Assembly (NCBI RefSeq): GCF_000189635.1
Contig: NW_002476212.1
Location: 186,001 to 250,000, forward strand
From: Tetrahymena thermophila SB210
Lineage: Eukaryota; Ciliophora; Oligohymenophorea; Hymenostomatida; Tetrahymenidae
Reading direction: 5' to 3'
Length of the DNA stretch: 64,000 nt
Part shown: positions 25,185-39,176 of the stretch, one piece after another
How positions within the stretch are numbered: the stretch's first letter is position 1
How the letters are laid out: each line of letters opens with the position of its first letter
Notes under the pieces: model-generated
Database searches by the model: none
What the model saw: only the letters and a program-made list of their open reading frames with translations
Told to the model about the DNA's origin: nothing
Translations under genes and position numbers: made by a program

Positions 25185-26377
25185 ATGAAAATAAAGATGC
25201 ATTCTAGTAAGCATGACACTTCTTAACTTTTTAGAGAAGACTAAGAGTAGCCTTATTACAGTGAAAGTGATGGTGATGAATTAAACAAATAAGTCTAACT
25301 ATAATAACAAGATGAAGTTTTAAATAGCTCTGAACAATCTAAACTTAAATCTATAACTGTATATCTAGGTAATAGATATGGTTAGGATTTAAACGCAAAA
25401 ATTTTATGGATAAAAAATAAATTTGGAGATTTTAATATCTAAAAAAGATATTTTGAAAACCTAGATGAATTCTTTAATAATCTTGCTTTTCAATCCTAAC
25501 TTAAAAGTTTTATCAGTAAAATGAGTAAAGAAAAAAGCGAAACAAGGTAATTTTATGAGAAGGTTTTTCTTCAGTATATAGAAAACTGCAATCATCTATC
25601 TGCTAAAGAAAAAGAAAATATAAAATAAGACACAAATGAAAAATACCATCACTTTAAATATGACAAGGAAGATTTTAAGCAACAATTAAAAGAAAAATAT
25701 GAAAAGTTATATTAACTTGCAAAAAAATCATTCAAGGAAAAGAGACAACTCAAGCAAGGTACTTTTTTAATTTTAATTTAAAACACATTGATTTAATTAC
25801 TTATTTTATAGGAACACAGAAGCAGCAGCCTACACAAGGAAATCAAAGTAAAAATATGAATTTTAATCATTCATATATCCACATAAATAACTCAAATCAG
25901 AAAAATATGAATCAAAATTTATCTGAGTATGATTACTAACAAAAAAAAATAAAGCTAGATGAAAAAATCTAAAGCAATAATAATACATAATAAATGAAAG
26001 AAAGGAATACTAGTACTGATTTAATGTAAAAAACTACTGAAAAACAGCAGATAATAGTCTTAAAAAGCGAATAGATAAAAAAGCTAGAGACAAAATTACA
26101 ATCAATGACAGCTCTTAGAAAAAAATTACAAAATGAGTACAACAAAATTAAAAAATAGTGTATTGAATTATGTGAGTCTTTTAAATCTTTAGACACTGAG
26201 AATTTGGAGAATCTTAGAGTAACTTAGCTGAGCTTTGATAATGCTTTACATTAGTATTAACAAAAATATAAATAACCTCTTAACTTTTAGAAGCCACCAT
26301 CGTATTAAAACAATCAAATTGCTTATTAATAGCAATATCCAATTCTTAAAAACTAATAAGCTTTCAAGCCTATTTGA
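25185..26377 (+). CDS. Helical-block plus coiled-coil protein (379 aa, two exons)
   Basis: Exons 25185-25758 and 25812-26377 join over a 53-base phase-1 intron and give 380 codons. A second Met lies at 25197, so the start may be four residues further in. Exon 1 is an acidic/Ser N-terminus and then a helical domain (FLQYIENCNHLS, EKYHHFKYDKEDFKQQLKEK, LYQLAKKSFKEKR). The intron falls directly after this. Exon 2 is Gln/Asn-rich, then a coiled coil (ALRKKLQNEYNKIKKQ), and a Pro/Gln tail. The segment EKYHHFKYDKEDF aligns by eye with EKYHYDFQEFKNAF in the 34.0 kb gene, and LYQLAKK with LYQIARN. This is the clearest evidence for a local paralogue family. The biochemical role is unknown. Confidence 0.72.
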
Positions 26378-28280
<1,903 letters not shown>

Positions 28281-28950
28281 ATGGAAAAATTGAAGTAATA
28301 AATCGATGGATACAGTAGGAGAAATAGAGATATTTCTGGTTACAAAGATAAGGAAAGTGTAAAATAAATACTTAATCAATATTATCATACTTGCGAAAAC
28401 CAAGTAAGTATATTCTTTGAAATTTTGAAGAAAAACGACCCTTCAATATTTTTGAACTTTAAAAAATGGATATCAAGTAAAATTGATGAAAATATTTTAT
28501 TTATTTTTGTGATTTTTTGTATTTAAAGATTAAAAAAAAAAAGAAAAAATTCCAGAATATGCTGCAGGAAAATGTTTATCTTATGAATAAAACTAGGATA
28601 ATGGTTTGACTTCATAAGAAGAATACAGCGATAGGCCAGGAATCTATGAACCATTTGGATTGAGGTAACAAAATTAAGACAAACAGCTAGCAAACAGCGA
28701 AAATTGCTCAGATAACTTATGCCTCGAATAGTAGTCTCATCTTGATAAACAAATAAACGAGCTTAAAAATCAAATCAAAGAGGAGCAAAATAAAATTGAA
28801 AATTTACTTGTGCAAATTGAATATTTGCCATAATTGTATGAAGATAAATTTGGCATGATGCTGGATAGTTCAAAAAACACTTTTGAATTAATTCTTAAAT
28901 TTATGGAGTAGAAAATCAGTCAACTAGAGTAAGTGAGCTATATTGATTGA
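28281..28950 (+). CDS. Small helical/coiled-coil protein (205 aa, two exons)
   Basis: Exons 28281-28476 and 28529-28950 flank a 52-base phase-1 intron and give 206 codons. Exon 1 is helical (FFEILKKNDPSIFLNFKKW) and ends at the intron, as in the neighbouring family members. Exon 2 has a basic start, a polar region and a C-terminal coiled coil (LDKQINELKNQIKEEQNK, then SSKNTFELILKFMEQKI). A textbook donor, GTAAGT, begins at 28929, only 20 bases before the TGA. A spliced alternative 3' end is therefore possible, but I could not find a coding exon for it. No known family. It belongs to the same-strand run at 18-36 kb. Confidence 0.62.
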
Positions 28951-29226
28951 CCGACCTACCTACCTATGATTTTTTTGAATTTTACTCAAAAATAAATAAT
29001 ATTTTATTATCTACTTGTTAAGAAATTACTTTGCTTTTAGGAATAAATAAATTACTATTTTTTTATTTCATTTATGGGGTAAGAAAAAATAGTGTGAGTG
29101 TATGTATTATGTATGCTCTTTACTTTTTTATGCTTTTGCTATTTAAAATACTGGATTTAATTAAATTAAATAAATTGTATCAATAATTTTTATAATTTAT
29201 TAAATAATAAAAAAAATTTTCAAAAA

Positions 29227-30540
29227 ATGATTTAAGAAGAAAGTTAAGAAGAAGAATATAAAGTAAACAGAGGTATACAATAAGTTAATAGTCTTGATAA
29301 TAATCAAATCCCTTAACAAATTCTTCAAAGTCATAGGCCATCTAAAGAAACTGTTGGTGATGATACTAGACCATCCCAATACAGCTATTATACTAGTGAC
29401 GACAGTTCTAGTGTAAACTCATAAAACAATGTGATTCCCAAATGCTATCAAGAAAGCTTTGAAAAAGAGCTTTAAGAATAGCTTCCCGAAAAAATATTAA
29501 ATAATGCTAGTGCTAACATAAAAACTTAAATGTTTCTAGATAAGAATGATGTTAATAATTCTAATTTTAATGATCAAGAAAATAATAAAATATAAATACA
29601 TGATTAACATGAAAACGATGGAAAGAGCAATCAAATTATCAAAGATAAAGATGATTAATTAATAAGTTAAATACGAAATGAAGCTGAAATCAAATAAAGT
29701 GAGAAAATATTTGAACATTCTTAGGAGTCATAAGGTTAAGGTTTACTTTTTATTTTAATAAAGTTATATTAAAAAATTTATTCTTTAATTTGAAATATTT
29801 TAGAGCTAAAAAAGAAATTAAAGCTTGATGAAAATAATTTTTCTGAAAAACCTTAAATTCATGACAACAGCAGTCTATAAAATTTTAATTAAAACTCAAC
29901 CAAAAACAATTTAGATTGGCAAAGAAAAAGTTAAGAGATAGAAAATTACTATTAAAAAACTTTTAAAATTAATAACCCTCAACCCCAAAAAAACTATTTT
30001 TAAAAACAGCAAAACTCCTATAACATCTCAAAGAAACAGGTAAAATATCAATAAAAAATTGATGAGTTTGATCAATATCTTAATACAGTCTAAGACTTTT
30101 AAATTAATGCTTTGAACAAATTTAATGAGCGTTAGCAGTTTATTTAAGATAAGATCAAAGATTTTTCTAAAAAAAGCTATGAATTGATAAACAAAAGAAA
30201 TATCCTCTTAAATCAAATCTACAATAAATAAGATGAATAACTTAATCGTTTAAACAAGCAAATGCTTCAATTGACTAAAATGAATCAGTAAATATATTCC
30301 TTTCAACACCTGTAATTGCAAGAACCTAATAATGTTTATTAATCTTATCAAAAAGAATAATAGTAACTAAGACAAAATTAAAAATTACCTATTGTTGAAA
30401 GAGAAAGTATAAATTAACAAAATTAATCTCGCTTCAATTCTCAAACTATTAATTCAATACCTGGTTAAATGCTGCATTAAAGAGCGTTTTCTCAGTCAGA
30501 CCCTATAAACATTTATTCTCATCAAATCCAGAAGAAGTGA
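29227..30540 (+). CDS. Gln/Asn-rich coiled-coil protein (414 aa, two exons)
   Basis: Exons 29227-29734 and 29804-30540 join over a phase-1 intron and give 415 codons ending in TGA. Exon 1 is acidic and polar (MIQEESQEEEYKVNRG, SYYTSDDSSSVNS). Exon 2 is Asn/Gln-rich with a long coiled coil (DEFDQYLNTVQDFQINAL through LNRLNKQMLQLTKMNQ), then a Gln-rich tail. The donor could be GTTAAG at 29735 or GTTTAC six bases later; both keep phase. The coil recalls those at the C-termini of the neighbouring genes, but the N-terminal helical block is absent or unrecognisable. Function unknown. Confidence 0.68.
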
Positions 30541-30904
30541 AATATAAGGTTTGATGAAATGAAAATAATACTTTATTAAAAATGTTTAAATTTTAATTTT
30601 ATTTGAAAGTTGAGTTTGCATGTAAATTTTATTTTTGGTATTTTTCAAGCAAAAAATAAAACAAATTTGAAAAAAAAATATTTGCGTGCAAAATTAAATT
30701 TTCAGTTTTTTTTTATTCATCATCTATTTATAATTTTAAATTGAAATTCTTATTCTTTTTGATGTAAAATACATATTCGTAAGAAAGACCTACCCTCTAC
30801 TAAAAATATCAGATGATTCTTTTCAGCTGAATTGTTGTTATTTATATTTGAAATAATTAATTTATACAGAAAAAAAAATAAAAATTAAAAAATAAAAAAG
30901 AAAA
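30541..30904. other. Intergenic
   Basis: 364 bases of A+T-rich DNA between two plus-strand genes. It should contain the 3' flank of one and the promoter of the next. Confidence 0.5.
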
Positions 30905-32111
30905 ATGAACTACAATTAATAAAACTATTAATATCCTTATCTATCACAGTAAGATATAAGTAAAAAAAAATGAAATAAATAAATAGATCTTATTTAATTA
31001 ATATCTTTATCTGTTGAATAATTCATAATTAATTTTATTTAATTTATTAGAGAGAGAAGAATAAGGTATAATCCAACCAAAGTAAAGCAATAATCTAAGA
31101 AAAATTGAAATTTAAAAATATTTTTAAAACCCTTGAATTAAAACTAGCTAGCAATATAATTTCCCTCCTCAAATGTATTCAGGAAATTATCAAATACATT
31201 ATGAATCACAGTCAAAATGGTAAACATCTTAAAACAGATAAGGTACATTAAGCTATAAAGTTTGTTAATACTTACCAGTTGTTAAAGATGAGAAGTAAAG
31301 AAAAGAATTCTAGGAAATTTTTTTAGATATCCTTCAAAGGGTCAGCAGCGAGAAGGATTTTTATAAATAACTGTATCGAGAAAATAAAAATCTTGCCAGC
31401 AGATACTACAAATGGAGAAGAAGATGTGCTTACTTTTTTGTTTTTTATAATTTGTTAAAACAACAAATTTTAAATGAAAAAGCAAAATTTCACATATATT
31501 TTATTGCTTACTCAAACAAAATAAAATAATTTAAAAAGAATGAAATATTATTAAAAAATATAAGCTAAAATTTTATTTATATCCTTCTCTCCTTACTTTT
31601 AATTCATAAATTTGACTAATTATTAATAAATGGAATATTTTATTTATTTAATTAATTTATAAATTTAGAGAGAATTAATGTTAAAAAAGCCAAGCATCTA
31701 ATTGAAATAGACTCTTTAACAAATGAACAATCTCAGGACTAATAAGATATAATTTAACCTAATCAAAATGAAATTAAAAATTTTGAATCATCTACAAACT
31801 ATGACCATCAATCATATAGCATTAACAGATTTAATGAAGAGATGTCTTACTAATATACAAGTAATATGTAATCTAGACAAAATTGTTATTCAACACAGCA
31901 AGTTGAGCACAATATTAAAGTTGATTTAAGCAGTATAGATTCCAATAAATCTGAATAAATAGATTTACTTTTAAAGAAAATAGAAGATTAAAACTCTAAT
32001 TTAGCTGATTTTACATAGGGCTATATCTTAAATATACGTTAAACGTATCAAACCTTAAATGATGTCATCAAGAGAATCAACCACAAGAATAAATAATTAA
32101 AAGAACTTTGA
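30905..32111 (+). CDS. Helical-block plus coiled-coil protein (268 aa, four exons)
   Basis: Exons 30905-30959, 31051-31081, 31148-31425 and 31669-32111 sum to 269 codons. The first three exons are tied by frame: only this splicing gives a continuous MNYNQQNYQYPYLSQQ..FPPQMYSGNYQ N-terminus. Exon 3 ends with a helical segment (EKDFYKQLYRENKNLASRYY) and KWRRR, then a phase-1 intron. This is the same layout as the 25.2 kb gene (KEDFKQQLKEK..LYQLAKK..EKR, intron). Its donor, GTGCTT, is weak and the exact boundary is uncertain. Exon 4 is acidic and polar with a C-terminal coil (TLNDVIKRINHKNKQLKEL). No known function. Confidence 0.6.
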
Positions 32112-32904
32112 AATTTACTTAGCTGATTGTATTTTCACTAAATATTTTGTGGCATTCAATAGTTTTTAAATTTCATTTTCTGTCTAATTTATCTCTTGAT
32201 TAGATAAATAATCAATTTGATTTTTTATTTTTTATCAGGTTTATGTAAAAGTTATTTTTTATATGAGGAATATAGAAAACCAAAATAAAGAAAAAACTTT
32301 AAATTTATTCATATAAAAAAATTTGAAGTGTTTCAGCAAATTTAAAGGAAAATTCTTTTAATTTTTGAAATGAAAATATTTATATTTATTAATTGTTATA
32401 TTTGATTTTAATACTTTAGAATTTATAATATTTACTGTGGTTTATATTTCCTGTCAAAATGTAGAAATTAGTTTATAGATTTTATAAATTTGCTTAAAAA
32501 TTTTACCAATTATTTATTCTCAAATAGAACAACAAAATTTTTATATCACCGAAGCGCAAAATAACATTATTTTTATTTTTAATATTTAATGTATACAAAA
32601 TAAAATAAAAAATTTGAAAAAGTCATCAAATTTGATCACTTTTCAATATATACAAATTCTCAACTTTGTATGTATTTTTATTCATAAAAACTATCATAAT
32701 ATTAACTTAGTTGTTATGTTTTATTTTTGAACAAACACCTCTTGCATAAGCAAATTAGATTTTGACTCAATTTTTATTTATGAGAAAAAATAAATATTCA
32801 TTAAAAAACATTACAGATTTATCTTTAAATAATGCCACCTGAAATTAATTTCTGACTTTTAAAATAGGAATCATTATAAGTCTTAAGAATTTATACTATA
32901 CATA
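32112..32904. other. Intergenic
   Basis: About 0.8 kb of A+T-rich DNA upstream of the transposase relic. I see no terminal inverted repeat and no gene. Confidence 0.4.
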
Positions 32905-33700
32905 AATAACATAGATTGCAGACTCTATGAAATGAATTAATATCCTGTTACTCCTTCATGTGTATCAAAACTATGTGGTCAGTTGTAGCAAGAAGGTAAA
33001 GTCTCTAACTCATATAGCAATTTTGGGAGAAATCAAATGGAAGAATGATATAAAGATAATTTAGTTAGTGCATTTAAAAATGAAATTGGTTTATCATAAA
33101 GAAAGACAATAATGAATCATTATTGAAGAGATTTATCCAAACTCATATTCTAATTTAATAATTAAAAAGGTTTTAGATAATAAAAAAATGAAATCTTAAA
33201 AATTCTAAAGTAAAATTACATTGACTGATCTCTAAAAAGAAACTAGAGTATTATATTTGGATGAAGAAAAGAATATGGATTTAAAATGGAATTAAATATG
33301 GTTCTCAGACCAATCACATATTGTTACTAAAACAACAAAATACAAATATTTTTGGTCAACTCAAGAAGAAAAGTCTGAAAACTAGAGTTAAATATTTAAT
33401 GAAAAAGCATTAATCCTTTAAGATTCTCAACATTTGGCATAATAGGTATGATGGCCTAAAAAACTTATTTAGTAGTACTTAAAAGTAATAGAAGAATTAC
33501 TTTTAAAAGAGTAGGAATTGCTAATGGTTCTAAAATACTTATGTCTGTAAAAAATTGCTCTAAAAATCTGATATTGCAGTTATCAAAAATCCGAGAATAA
33601 AGGAACTACAGTAATTTTAAATATTTAAGAGTTTTAATTAAATTAAAGAGATTAATTCTATTCTACTTTTTACAATTTTAAGTTTTAAATATTAATTTGA
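32905..33700 (+). pseudogene. Tc1/mariner-type transposase relic
   Basis: Broken frames in one direction line up with the Tc1/mariner order. First comes a helix-turn-helix segment (VTPSCVSKLCGQLQQEGKV, then a GR motif), the second half of which (LVSAFKNEIGLSQRKTIM) lies beyond a TGA. After a further TGA and a frame change comes the start of the catalytic domain, including WNQIWFSDQSHI, where the Asp of FSD is the first catalytic residue of the DDE/D triad. A short following segment with IANGSKIL may be the next strand. The second and third acidic residues are not visible. At least two TGA stops and one frameshift make it non-functional. Alternative splicing could explain some breaks but not all. 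Flanking inverted repeats and TA duplications were not found by eye. Confidence 0.55.
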
Positions 33701-34044
33701 TAATGATTTAATAAATAAATAACTAAAATATGTCCAAAATTCCATAAATAAACTAATTATTGAATTTTTTACATAATTATGAGACTATCCAAAATAATTA
33801 TTTGCAAAGATTGCTAAACTATTTTGGGTCTTAAAATAAATAGACTAGTGAGAATATGTGGAAAAGTAAACAAATTTTAAAGTAAAATAGTGAAAAAATA
33901 TTTTATAGAAGAATATTTTTAAAAATATATTTATAAATATTTATATAAGCACCTAGTTTAAGCAATTTAATTATAATAAAATATGCAAAAAATAAAATTT
34001 GAATAAATTAAAAAGAAAGTTACAAAGCAATCTTAAAGAGTAAA
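33701..34044. other. Intergenic
   Basis: 344 bases of A+T-rich DNA between the transposase relic and the next gene. No feature seen. Confidence 0.45.
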
Positions 34045-35769
34045 ATGGATAGATAATGTAATTAATAAAATTAATCCTAAAATCAAACTTCTGAAACAAA
34101 AAAGAATATTTCATAAGAGATTGAAGATTATTCAGAAGATATTAGTAGAATAAGTAGTAGTGAAGAAGATCAAGGTCATTTAACAAAAAAAAAATAAAAA
34201 AGCTGTGGATCAAGACCTAAAAGCTAAGACCTACTAAAAAAGTATGAAGATGACATAATATTCTTAAAAAGATCTTTGTGCTGTAGATTTTAAAAAGATA
34301 ATAAGCAAACAAATATAGAATGGATTAAGCAATAAATAGATTAAGTTAATAAAACATAAAAATTAGAGCCAAGATTTGAAATTTTATCAAAAACATTTGA
34401 TACAGAGGATTAGATTTTTGAATATTTAAATTAATCTTGTAAAAAACTCTTTGTTTAATTTTTTGTTCATATAGACAATAACTTATAAAATTCGCAATAA
34501 TTATACTAAAAATTAAAGGAATCTCTAGCCAAGAGTAAGGATAGAAAGAAAGAAGATGAACACAATGTGATTAATCATTTTAAAATTTTATTTGAGAAAT
34601 ACCATTATGATTTTTAGGAGTTCAAAAATGCATTTAGAAAATAGTTTCCAGACTTGTACTAAATTGCAAGAAACGAAAGTTATCAGATAAACACAAAAAC
34701 TTAAATGAAAAACATCCAAGATAAATCTACTAAACTTAAAACTTATTTAGATAGATAAAAATCCGATCCTAATTGTCGCTACAAAGATGATATATACTCT
34801 TAAAATAAATAATAAAATAACATTTTCAATAAATTAACAAAAGAAAGATAATTATCTTATTAAGCCTAGCCATAAAAAAAACAAAAAAAAATAAATTAAG
34901 AATTTGATACTTCCTTTTCTGCAAATAAAAGTAATTAATAAGATGACTTTATTGAATAGAATGAGTATTTTGATGAAATTAGTAAAATAAATAATTTTAA
35001 TTATCACTCTCGAAATGAGTACTCAAAAATTCAATATTCAAATGAAAGAGATGAAATAAGTGAGTAGGATTCCTAGGAAACTAAAAGGAATTAGCAATAA
35101 GAAGATTAAAGTAATCAGGATTATGGATTTATTAATAATTATCAAATTAATTAAGCTGAATAAAATTCTAATAATTTCGAAAAATATTAAAAGTATTAAG
35201 CTAATTAGGAAAATTAATCTTAGCTTCAAAACAAATATTAACTATAAAATTAAAATCTAGATAATACCTATCAAAATTAATAGTTAAATAATTAAAGAGA
35301 AAATTTTGTGGATATTGATTAAGAAATTGAGCATAAAGATATCATAATTAATTAGTTCTCTAATTCTAGCATAAATAGAATCCTAAAAAATATTCCTGAA
35401 ATACTAAGCTAAACAGAAATTCCAAATGAAAGTAATACTTAAAATGAGCAAAATTATTAAAACAAAGAATTTTAAACATGCTAGTGCCTAGAATTTCGTT
35501 AACAACTTGTAAAACAGTTAGAGAGCAATCTAAGTTTTTTATAAAAAACAAGCAAAATATTAAAAGAGCAGCTAAATTAAATAAAAATTAGCCAAGAAAA
35601 AAATTACATAAAGCTTTGCTCTCAACAAAACATTTAATAGGCATTAAATAGCTAAGTGTTATAGTATGATGATCAAATATTTAGATTGCAAAATAATATC
35701 ATTGAAAGACAAAATTAAAAAAATACTAACAAATTTTACTCATAAAAGAATTTACTAAATAACTAATGA
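34045..35769 (+). CDS. Gln/Asn-rich protein with helical block and C-terminal coil (574 aa, single exon)
   Basis: A single 575-codon ciliate-code frame from the first ATG after an upstream TGA to TGA at 35767. Residues 1-60 are Gln/Asn/Ser-rich and acidic (SRISSSEEDQ). Residues about 60-230 are a helical domain (LYQKLKESLAKSKDRKKED, EKYHYDFQEFKNAF, LYQIARN). The middle is Asn/Gln/Glu-rich and disordered. The C-terminus is a coiled coil (QQLVKQLESNLSFLQKTSK, LKEQLNQIK). The helical domain aligns by eye with that of the 25.2 kb gene, but here no intron follows it. A short polar frame continues beyond the stop with no splice signal to connect it. No known family. Confidence 0.78.
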
Positions 35770-36928
35770 TAAAAATAAATTTGTAACCTTATAATCAATA
35801 AATTTAACAACAGAGGATATATTACAGTAAATGAATAAAATTAATCAGAAAGTTTTTCAAAGGTTAAAATTAACTCGATCAGTCGGGACTTGAATCAATA
35901 AATAAAATAAAATCAAATTAATTCAAAATAAATAAATTTAAATTTCCAAAATGCTCCTCCTTTGATATTGAAATGTTAATTGAATTTCTTATTTTTATAA
36001 ATTAGTAAAACATTTTGTAATTATTTTTTAATTTTTTAGCTTTAATTAATAAGTAAAAATATTAAACATGTTTCTTCTTCTTTTTATTTTTAAACGAGAA
36101 ATTTAAAATTACACATTTCAAAATATCAATTTCTGAATGAACAGAAAAATTCTTATTTATAAAAACTGTACGATTAAATTTGTTATAAAATATCAGAAAT
36201 CATTGCTTTCTTATACACAAAAATGAGTGAATATAACAATTTCTTATGGGGATGGTGAGTATATAAGTACAGCTAAAAAATCATTAAATCAAAAAAGATT
36301 TTTGCTTTTAAACCAAAATAAAGTTTTATTAAATTATATACACTCAATACAATAACTCTAAATTTATATTTTTCAATAATTTTTTTGAAATGAGAAATTG
36401 ATTATAATATAAAATACAAAAATTATTTAATTAATTAATCATATCAATCAATCAATCAATAAATCTTTGAGAAATTGTAAGATAAAAAATTTTCAGAAAA
36501 TTTATCTGATATGGTAAAAGAAATTTTTAGTAACAAGTAACAATATAGAGTGATTGTTTATAAATATAAAAGAAGTAAGGATTTTGAATAAGGTTATAAT
36601 TATTTAAGTATAATTTAATAATTGAATATATTTTTATGTTAAATATAAAATCTTTTTTTGAAAATTAATTCAAATTGAAATATAGTTTTAGTTAGTTTTT
36701 TGATGAAATAGGAATCTAATATCTAAAAACTTTAGTTGATTTGATGTATTCTTTTTGTTTTTCACGAGAAACGATGTAATATATCAGATTAGTATCTTAA
36801 ATTGATATTAGGGTGGACGATTGAATAGGGAATAAATTTTGAGAATAAATATTTTTGTTTAAACAGAATTTACTACCATTAATTAATTTTTCTTTTTTTC
36901 TATTTTTTAACACATTAAATCATTCATT
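35770..36928. other. Intergenic with a possible short spliced gene
   Basis: 1.16 kb. Most is A+T noise. A 36.45-36.80 kb stretch is reported separately as a weak Tctex1-like candidate. A tiny frame at 36223 (MSEYNNFLWGW) ends at a good GTGAGT donor, but I could not connect it to another exon. Confidence 0.4.
36440..36840 (+). CDS. Possible Tctex1-like dynein light chain fragment (low confidence)
   Basis: Two frames can be joined over an AT-rich intron that starts at GTTATAA near 36593 and ends at an AG near 36694. The first reads KKFSENLSDMVKEIFSN then QQYRVIVYKYKRSKDFEQ. The second reads SQFFDEIGIQ then LMYSFCFSRE. Order and spacing resemble the Tctex1/DYNLT core: a helix, a FKYIV-type strand, a CFWD turn and a final hydrophobic strand. 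Individual matches are weak. With TGA as the only stop, random frames of this length are common in A+T-rich DNA, and no N-terminal exon was found. I list it so that it can be tested. Confidence 0.25.
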
Positions 36929-37948
36929 CATTCATTGACAATATTCAATATAATAAAACCAGGCTCCTAAGAGAAGACATTTTTCACGAAAAGATATGCC
37001 AGGGTTATTAAGATCAATTTTTACTTCATCCCACTTGCCTTTGAAGCAAGATAAACCTATGCAAGTTTGTAAATGATAGCAATCAGATCTGCTCATGGTT
37101 GAGCTTGATATTACATCAGTTTTATTTTTTAAAAGTAAAATATCGGCTTCATTTCCACAACAAGGAATATTATTTGTTAAAAAACACTCACAACAACCAT
37201 TCAAACAATCTGTATTTTTCTTTAATTCATAAAAGTATTCTTCATCTTTAGGAGTAATTATCAAATCTATAAACTAATTGCAAAAAGTTTTACAAAATAT
37301 TGAGGGAGACTTTCTTCTGAACTACCCTAAAAGTTAGTCATTGAAATAAACGGTACCTTTACCATCATAGACTTCAATACGAAGAGCTTCATGCTCAAAA
37401 GATATCCCCTCAGGTTAAGATTTATATGAACAAAAAAACTGTTTAACGCATCTAAACGCAGTAGAAATACAATTATCTGAACGATAAATGACATTAGATT
37501 CAAATTATTTTGATAAATACTTTATATTATATTTCAAGCTGGTATTACAACTAAAACAAGGATGCAGTCTCATAAATTCGAATACACTAGTTTCCTTTAA
37601 AAATTTAGCACACTATCCCTCTAAAGTGTCCTTATCAGATCTCAATGAAAAGGTTTAACTTTTAGTTCTAATTTTGGTGACTGGACTCTAAAGTTCTGTA
37701 TCCATATAATGAATAGGAGCCAAAGGACTAGGATGAAATGATGGGCTGTCAGAGAGGTGTTATGGTCTTTTTTTAGGAATTTAATTTTAATTAGCATATT
37801 ATCTACTTATGAAACTAGTTCTAGGAGGAAAAGAAAATTAACTTTATGTAAAAATAGTTTATTAATATCCTGTAGTAGGCATAACGTATGGAGAATTCAT
37901 CGCTAACTAATTAAGCAAAGCTGAGTTTAACTAAGCAGTATTATGCAT
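36929..37948 (-). CDS. Phospholipid-scramblase-like protein (339 aa, single exon)
   Basis: A 340-codon frame from ATG at 37948 to TGA at 36929. The N-terminal 110 residues are disordered and Pro/Gln/Ser-rich (SDSPSFHPSPLAPIHYMDTE). The rest fits the scramblase fold in order: NCISTAFRCVKQFFCS, the ALRIEVYDGKGTV strand, a Cys cluster (CLNGCCECFLTNNIPCC), and a C-terminal KIDLNNPGISFREKCLLLGA followed by hydrophobic residues. Known scramblases end with a similar FGI.FP.DLD, KA.LLGA and a hydrophobic helix. The family uses calcium or other cues to move lipids between membrane leaflets, or acts in nuclear and signalling roles. Similarity is by motif only and the sequence is divergent. It lies 1.2 kb from a divergent TPR gene. 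Confidence 0.6.
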
Positions 37949-39176
37949 TTATATTTTTCAATTTTTATTTTTTATCTAATTTTTAATTAAGTACTAAATA
38001 ATTTTTTTTTACTAAAATTTTGTTTTCCTTAACTCTATATAGGTATAATGCATTGTAATGCGTTACAGAATGCCTCATTAAAATATCATGTTTTTAAATT
38101 GATAATTTTCTTAACAAATCAATATAATAATATGTTTGTTTGTTTTTCTATTTTTTTTATTTTTATTAGAAATTAGATTTCTGATAATAAATATAATTCA
38201 ATTTCTCAATCACTATTCAAAAGATTATTTTATGAAAAACTTAAGGGACAATTATGTAAGCAATCTATGTTTCTTGTTTGAGTTTTTATTTCATAGATAT
38301 AAAATAAATCAGGCAACAATTATTTAAATTAGATTAGCAAACAGCTACCATTTTAACCTCAAATTATTTCTTTCGAAATAGCAAATTTAAATATAAAATA
38401 AATATATTAATTATTAAAATGATTTAAACCTGTTTTATATCTTGTAAATTATCATTATTTTTACTCATTTTATAACTTAATTTAAAAAAAATAGATTTTA
38501 GTCATTTAATTACCTCCTTTAAATAATAAATTTCAGAATAAAATTTATCTTTATATCATTTTTCATTTTTCAGGTAGGGAGAACTACATTTTACAACCTA
38601 CTATATACTTTTTAAAGATTTGTATTTTATATATTTTATGTGTTTGCACAACATTTTAACAATATCTAGAAAATCCCTTTAAAAAATGAATTGATTTAGA
38701 AATATTTATTTATTAAAATGTAAAATTAATTTTAATGCCTATATAATATAAAAATAATTTAAATTTAAAATAAAGTTATTTTTTATTTTTTTGATAAATA
38801 AGATTAAATAAATTTTATTTGATAAATATTTGAAAAGTTATTTATATTTTAATTATAATTTAAATTCTAAAAATAGATGACAAGATCTAGTATCTTTTAC
38901 ATCAAATATTTGTTTAGCATTCCTGAGTTATTAATAGAACACTTAGAATATAAACATTTCTTTAGTAAAAATTTATATTTGATTATTTTATAATTGAACA
39001 GTTTGATTAAAATAGATTGATAGATAGATATATATCAAATTTCAATTAATTCTATTTTATTGAGAAAAATAGTATATTTAATTACTGAAATACTTTACTA
39101 TATATATTTTTTCAATTAATTTTTTTTAATAGAAGTATTAGATAAGGAAAGTAATATCAGAAATAGAAGTTTTAAA
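37949..39176. promoter_or_regulatory. Divergent intergenic region
   Basis: 1.2 kb between the starts of the scramblase-like and TPR genes, so both promoters should lie here. It is A+T-rich with a short GATA run near 39017. A frame at 38136-38327 is not convincing. Confidence 0.4.

Noticed and set aside
35038..35260. Overlapping plus and minus frames near 35.1 kb
   Set aside because: Both are out-of-frame shadows of the Asn/Gln-rich part of the 34.0 kb gene.
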